Origin: Actinomycetota bacterium
Lineage (GTDB): Bacteria; Actinomycetota; Actinomycetes; Streptosporangiales; Streptosporangiaceae
Direction: 5' to 3'
DNA length: 8,416 nucleotides
Assembly (NCBI GenBank): GCA_003168295.1
Contig: PMST01000709.1
Location: 8,421-16,836, forward strand
Made by a program: the position numbers and the translations under genes. Below are positions 6,532 to 8,416 of this stretch, piece after piece (within the stretch, counting starts at the first letter, position 1; the number at the start of each line of letters is the position of its first letter). The notes under the pieces were generated by a model. That model did not search any database, was not told where the DNA came from, and saw only the letters and a list, made by a program, of their open reading frames with translations.

Positions 6532-6560
6532 GGGCCTTCTGGGGCCTTCTGGGTCTTCTG
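6532..6560. repeat. 10-bp tandem repeat in the divergent leader
   Basis: GGGCCTTCTG occurs at 6532-6541 and again, exactly, at 6542-6551, followed by a shortened third unit GGTCTTCTG (6552-6560). It lies between the flavin reductase Shine-Dalgarno and the operator region, so on the minus strand it would be in the 5' untranslated leader, read as CAGAAGGCCC units. Confidence 0.75.
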
Positions 6561-6581
6561 GGGGGTGCCACCGACAATCTT

Positions 6582-6605
6582 GTGAGACATACTCTCACTG
6601 TGAGA
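6582..6605. promoter_or_regulatory. Nested inverted repeats, probable regulator binding site
   Basis: Three copies of one six-base half site alternate in orientation: GTGAGA (6582-6587), TCTCAC (6593-6598) and GTGAGA (6600-6605). Copies 1 and 2 form a perfect inverted repeat with a 5-nt centre, and copies 2 and 3 form one with a 1-nt centre. The block lies between two divergent genes and directly before the motif shared with the FAH promoter. Inference: an operator for a dimeric repressor, possibly serving both directions. No terminator-like T run follows. Confidence 0.6.
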
Positions 6606-6625
6606 TAGTAACTTCCACAGAATGA
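6604..6625 (+). promoter_or_regulatory. Second copy of the shared promoter/operator motif, before the SDR gene
   Basis: Positions 6607-6625 match 553-571 at 15 of 19 positions, including AGTNACTT and AGAATGA at the same spacing. The half sites GATAGT and ACTTCC around A6610 form an imperfect palindrome, weaker than the first copy. CAGAAT (6618-6623) stands where TAGAAT stands in the first copy and is the -10 candidate. Because the near-palindrome reads similarly on the minus strand, it could also influence the divergent flavin reductase. Confidence 0.5.
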
Positions 6626-6653
6626 ACGAAGTCGACGGAAACCCGGGTCAATC

Positions 6654-6658
6654 GGAGG
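6654..6658 (+). promoter_or_regulatory. Ribosome binding site that decides the SDR start
   Basis: GGAGG at 6654-6658 lies eight bases before ATG 6667. The upstream in-frame ATG 6622 has no such site and falls inside the shared promoter motif, so 6667 is the preferred start. Confidence 0.75.
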
Positions 6659-6666
6659 CGCCGCGC

Positions 6667-7434
6667 ATGGGTCGGCTGGACGGCAAGCGGGCGCTCATCT
6701 CCGGCACCGGCGGCGGGATCGGGCGGGCGACGGCATTGCTTTGCGCGCGTGAGGGCGCTCACGTGGTGGGCTGCGACCTGCACGCGGAGACCTCCGACGA
6801 GACCGTCGAGCTGGTGCGGGTAAGCGGCGGGCGGATGGACGCGATCGCGCCGGTGGACCTGGCGTCGGAACAGGGCGCCCGGCGATGGGTCGATACCGCG
6901 GTGGCCCTGGCCGGCGGGCTCGACATCCTCGTCAACAACGCGTCGGCAATCCGGTTCGGCCCGATCGACGAACTCTCCTTCGCGGACTGGTCGTTCACGA
7001 TCCGCAACGAGCTTGACATCGTCTTCCTCGTCATCCGCGCGGCGTGGCCGCACCTGGTCGCAGGCGGGGGCGGGTCCATCGTCAACGTCGCGTCGATCTC
7101 GGCCTCGCGCGGGGCGTTCTTCATGCCGCAGAACGCGCACGGCGCCGCCAAGGGCGGCGTCCTCGCGCTGACGTACCAGCTGGTGGTCGAGGGCGGCCCG
7201 CACGGCATCCGGGTCAACGCCGTCAGCCCGGCGATGACGGAGACGCCGCACACGACACCGCTGCTCCAGGACACCGACGGGCCGGCCGCGAGCATCGCCG
7301 CCCGCGCGCCGCTGGGCCGGTGGGGGCAGCCGGAGGATGTCGCGCACGCGATCTTGTTCCTCGCGTCGGACGAGTCGTCGCACGTGAGCGGCGCGAACAT
7401 TCCCGTCGACGGCGGCTCGGCGGCGGTCGGATGA
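6667..7434 (+). CDS. Short-chain dehydrogenase/reductase (SDR) family protein with His at the catalytic Tyr position
   Basis: From ATG 6667 the protein is 255 residues, the usual length of a classical SDR. The cofactor loop is SGTGGGIG (12-19), with D37 after the second strand, which favours NAD(H). The structural motif NNAS is at 90-93, the helix-4 asparagine is probably N114, and the catalytic serine is S143 in NVASIS. The YxxxK motif should end at K162, but the residue four before it is H158 (NAHGAAKGG), so the general-acid/base tyrosine is replaced by histidine. The C-terminal SGANIPVDGG (241-250) is typical. Classical members interconvert alcohols and ketones with NAD(P)H. With His at this position the enzyme may still work, work differently, or be a non-catalytic member. 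The next gene overlaps by ATGA. An alternative ATG at 6622 would add 15 residues not typical of the family. Confidence 0.93.
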   Translation: MGRLDGKRALISGTGGGIGRATALLCAREGAHVVGCDLHAETSDETVELVRVSGGRMDAIAPVDLASEQGARRWVDTAVALAGGLDILVNNASAIRFGPIDELSFADWSFTIRNELDIVFLVIRAAWPHLVAGGGGSIVNVASISASRGAFFMPQNAHGAAKGGVLALTYQLVVEGGPHGIRVNAVSPAMTETPHTTPLLQDTDGPAASIAARAPLGRWGQPEDVAHAILFLASDESSHVSGANIPVDGGSAAVG

Positions 7435-8416
7435 CGGCGCCGCCCCGCTCCGGCCGCCTGCTCCTGCGCGGCGACCCCGGGTACGAGCGGGCCCGCGTCG
7501 GGCGCATCTTCAACGCGCGCCGGCCTGACCGGTTCCCCGCTGCGGTGCTGCTCGCCGCGAACGACGACGACGTGATCCAGGGCGTCGGGTTGGCGGCCGA
7601 GCGCGGGTGGACGGTCACCGTGCGCTCGGGCGGCCACTCGTGGGCGGCGTGGAGCCTGCACGACGATGCGCTGCTGATCGACCTGGGCGCCATGCGCGAC
7701 ATCACGTACGAGCCGGCGACCGGGGTCGTCTCGGCGCGCCCGGCCGTCCCAGGCGGCCTGGAGCTCGAGCCTTTCCTGTTCGCGCGGGGCCGGGCGTTCC
7801 CCGGTGGCCACTGCCCATCGGTCGGTCTCGGCGGTTACCTGCTGCAGGGCGGACAGGGCTGGAACGGCCGGGAGCGCGGATGGGCCTGCCAGAGCGTGGT
7901 CGGGCTGGACGTGGTCACGGCCGACGGCCAGCTGGTGCACGCGGATGCCACGCAGAACTCCGACCTGCTGTGGGCGGCGCGCGGCGCCGGCCCTGGCTTC
8001 CCCGGCGTCGTCACGCGGTTCCACCTGCAGACCTACGCCGCCGCGCGGGCGATGTGGCACGACACCTGGACGTTCCGCCTCGACGACACGGCGGAACTGC
8101 TCACCTGGCTGCACGACGTCCTGCCCCGGCTGGACCGGCGCGTCGAGCCCGTGGTCGCGGCCACCCGCCTGCCGGACGTCCCGCTGTACGACGGCAAGGC
8201 GCGCCCGGACGGAACGGTCCTGCTCCTGCACACGACGGTAACGGCCGACGCCGACGCCGACGCCATCGCCCTGCTCGCGCCGCTCCAGGACGGCCCGCTG
8301 GCCGGCCGGGCGCTCGGGCACGTCCAGGACCGGACCAACGTGCTGGAGGAGAACCAGGCCCAGGCGGGGCAGAACCCCGAGGGATACCGGTACGCCGTCG
8401 ACTGCACGTGGACCGA
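7431..8416 (+). CDS. Second BBE-type FAD-linked oxidase, predicted bicovalent flavin, 3' end cut off
   Basis: The frame opens at ATG 7431, overlapping the SDR stop as ATGA, and stays open to the right edge, giving about 328 residues of a protein normally near 430-500. RSGGHSW (65-71) supplies H69 for the 8-alpha-histidyl link. GGHCPSVGLGG (125-135) supplies C128 in the position of the 6-S-cysteinyl link, so FAD is predicted to be held by two covalent bonds, unlike the paralogous oxidase at 3294. The frame goes on through QGGQGWNGRERGWACQSVVG (139-158) and VVTADGQLVHADA, the end of the FAD domain, into the substrate domain; the terminal BBE motif lies outside. Bicovalent members have open active sites and high redox potential and oxidise bulky sugars, polyketides or alcohols using O2. 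No signal peptide is seen. It is probably co-translated with the SDR. Confidence 0.9.
   Translation, partial: MTAPPRSGRLLLRGDPGYERARVGRIFNARRPDRFPAAVLLAANDDDVIQGVGLAAERGWTVTVRSGGHSWAAWSLHDDALLIDLGAMRDITYEPATGVVSARPAVPGGLELEPFLFARGRAFPGGHCPSVGLGGYLLQGGQGWNGRERGWACQSVVGLDVVTADGQLVHADATQNSDLLWAARGAGPGFPGVVTRFHLQTYAAARAMWHDTWTFRLDDTAELLTWLHDVLPRLDRRVEPVVAATRLPDVPLYDGKARPDGTVLLLHTTVTADADADAIALLAPLQDGPLAGRALGHVQDRTNVLEENQAQAGQNPEGYRYAVDCTWT

Noticed and set aside
6622..6666. SDR start at ATG 6622
   Set aside because: This ATG is part of the shared promoter motif, whose other copy (ATG 568) is out of frame with its gene. ATG 6667 has GGAGG at good spacing and gives the normal SDR N-terminus.
8244..8264. 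GCCGAC hexamer repeat
   Set aside because: It is in frame within the second oxidase and encodes a short Ala-Asp run. It is likely simple codon-level slippage in GC-rich coding DNA with no separate role.
6759..8321. Long open frame on the minus strand opposite the SDR and second oxidase
   Set aside because: It spans two clear plus-strand genes and their junction and has no family motif. The absence of stops follows from GC-rich codon use on the other strand.
1..8416. CRISPR array, tRNA, rRNA, insertion sequence or phage attachment site
   Set aside because: Looked for on both strands; no regular spaced repeats, cloverleaf-like segments, transposase motifs or terminal inverted repeats were seen.

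Overview
The window is a gene-dense stretch of very GC-rich DNA (roughly 70% by eye, with G/C at most third codon positions). Short intergenic gaps, stop/start overlaps and the protein families present all point to an actinomycete-type chromosome such as a Streptomyces, Frankia or Mycobacterium relative. The genus cannot be fixed from the sequence. No rRNA, tRNA, CRISPR array, transposase or phage gene is visible.

Layout. (1) 1-491, plus strand: the 3' part of a carboxymuconolactone-decarboxylase-like protein. (2) 492-586: a short intergenic region with a 14-bp tandem repeat, a near-palindromic operator-like site and a -10-like hexamer. (3) 587-5533, plus strand: a compact run of five genes. 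They encode a fumarylacetoacetate hydrolase (FAH) family enzyme, a class A FAD monooxygenase, a VOC/glyoxalase-fold protein, a berberine-bridge-type (BBE) FAD oxidase and an SAM methyltransferase. The last four overlap one another by 23, 13 and 4 nt and are probably translationally coupled. (4) 5432-6520, minus strand: an FMN-reductase/flavodoxin-fold protein with an added four-cysteine zinc-ribbon-like module. Its 3' end overlaps the methyltransferase gene by 102 nt, tail to tail. (5) 6521-6666: a divergent control region with a 10-bp tandem repeat, nested inverted repeats and a second copy of the motif found before the FAH gene. (6) 6667-8416, plus strand: an SDR-family protein in which the catalytic tyrosine position is histidine, followed with a 4-nt overlap by a second BBE-type FAD oxidase that runs off the window.

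How the parts may work together (inference). Nearly every gene encodes a redox or C-C/ring-modifying enzyme: hydroxylation (monooxygenase), two-electron oxidation (two BBE-type oxidases), flavin reduction, an SDR step, O/N/C-methylation, a VOC enzyme, and FAH- and CMD-like hydrolase/decarboxylase steps. This suits either catabolism of a ring compound or tailoring in secondary metabolism, and the sequence does not decide between them. The shared upstream motif (15 of 19 positions identical at 553-571 and 6607-6625) is the best direct evidence that the two plus-strand units belong to one regulon. I recognise no known named pathway with this gene order, so the cluster is reported as a candidate uncharacterised pathway rather than a proven novel system.
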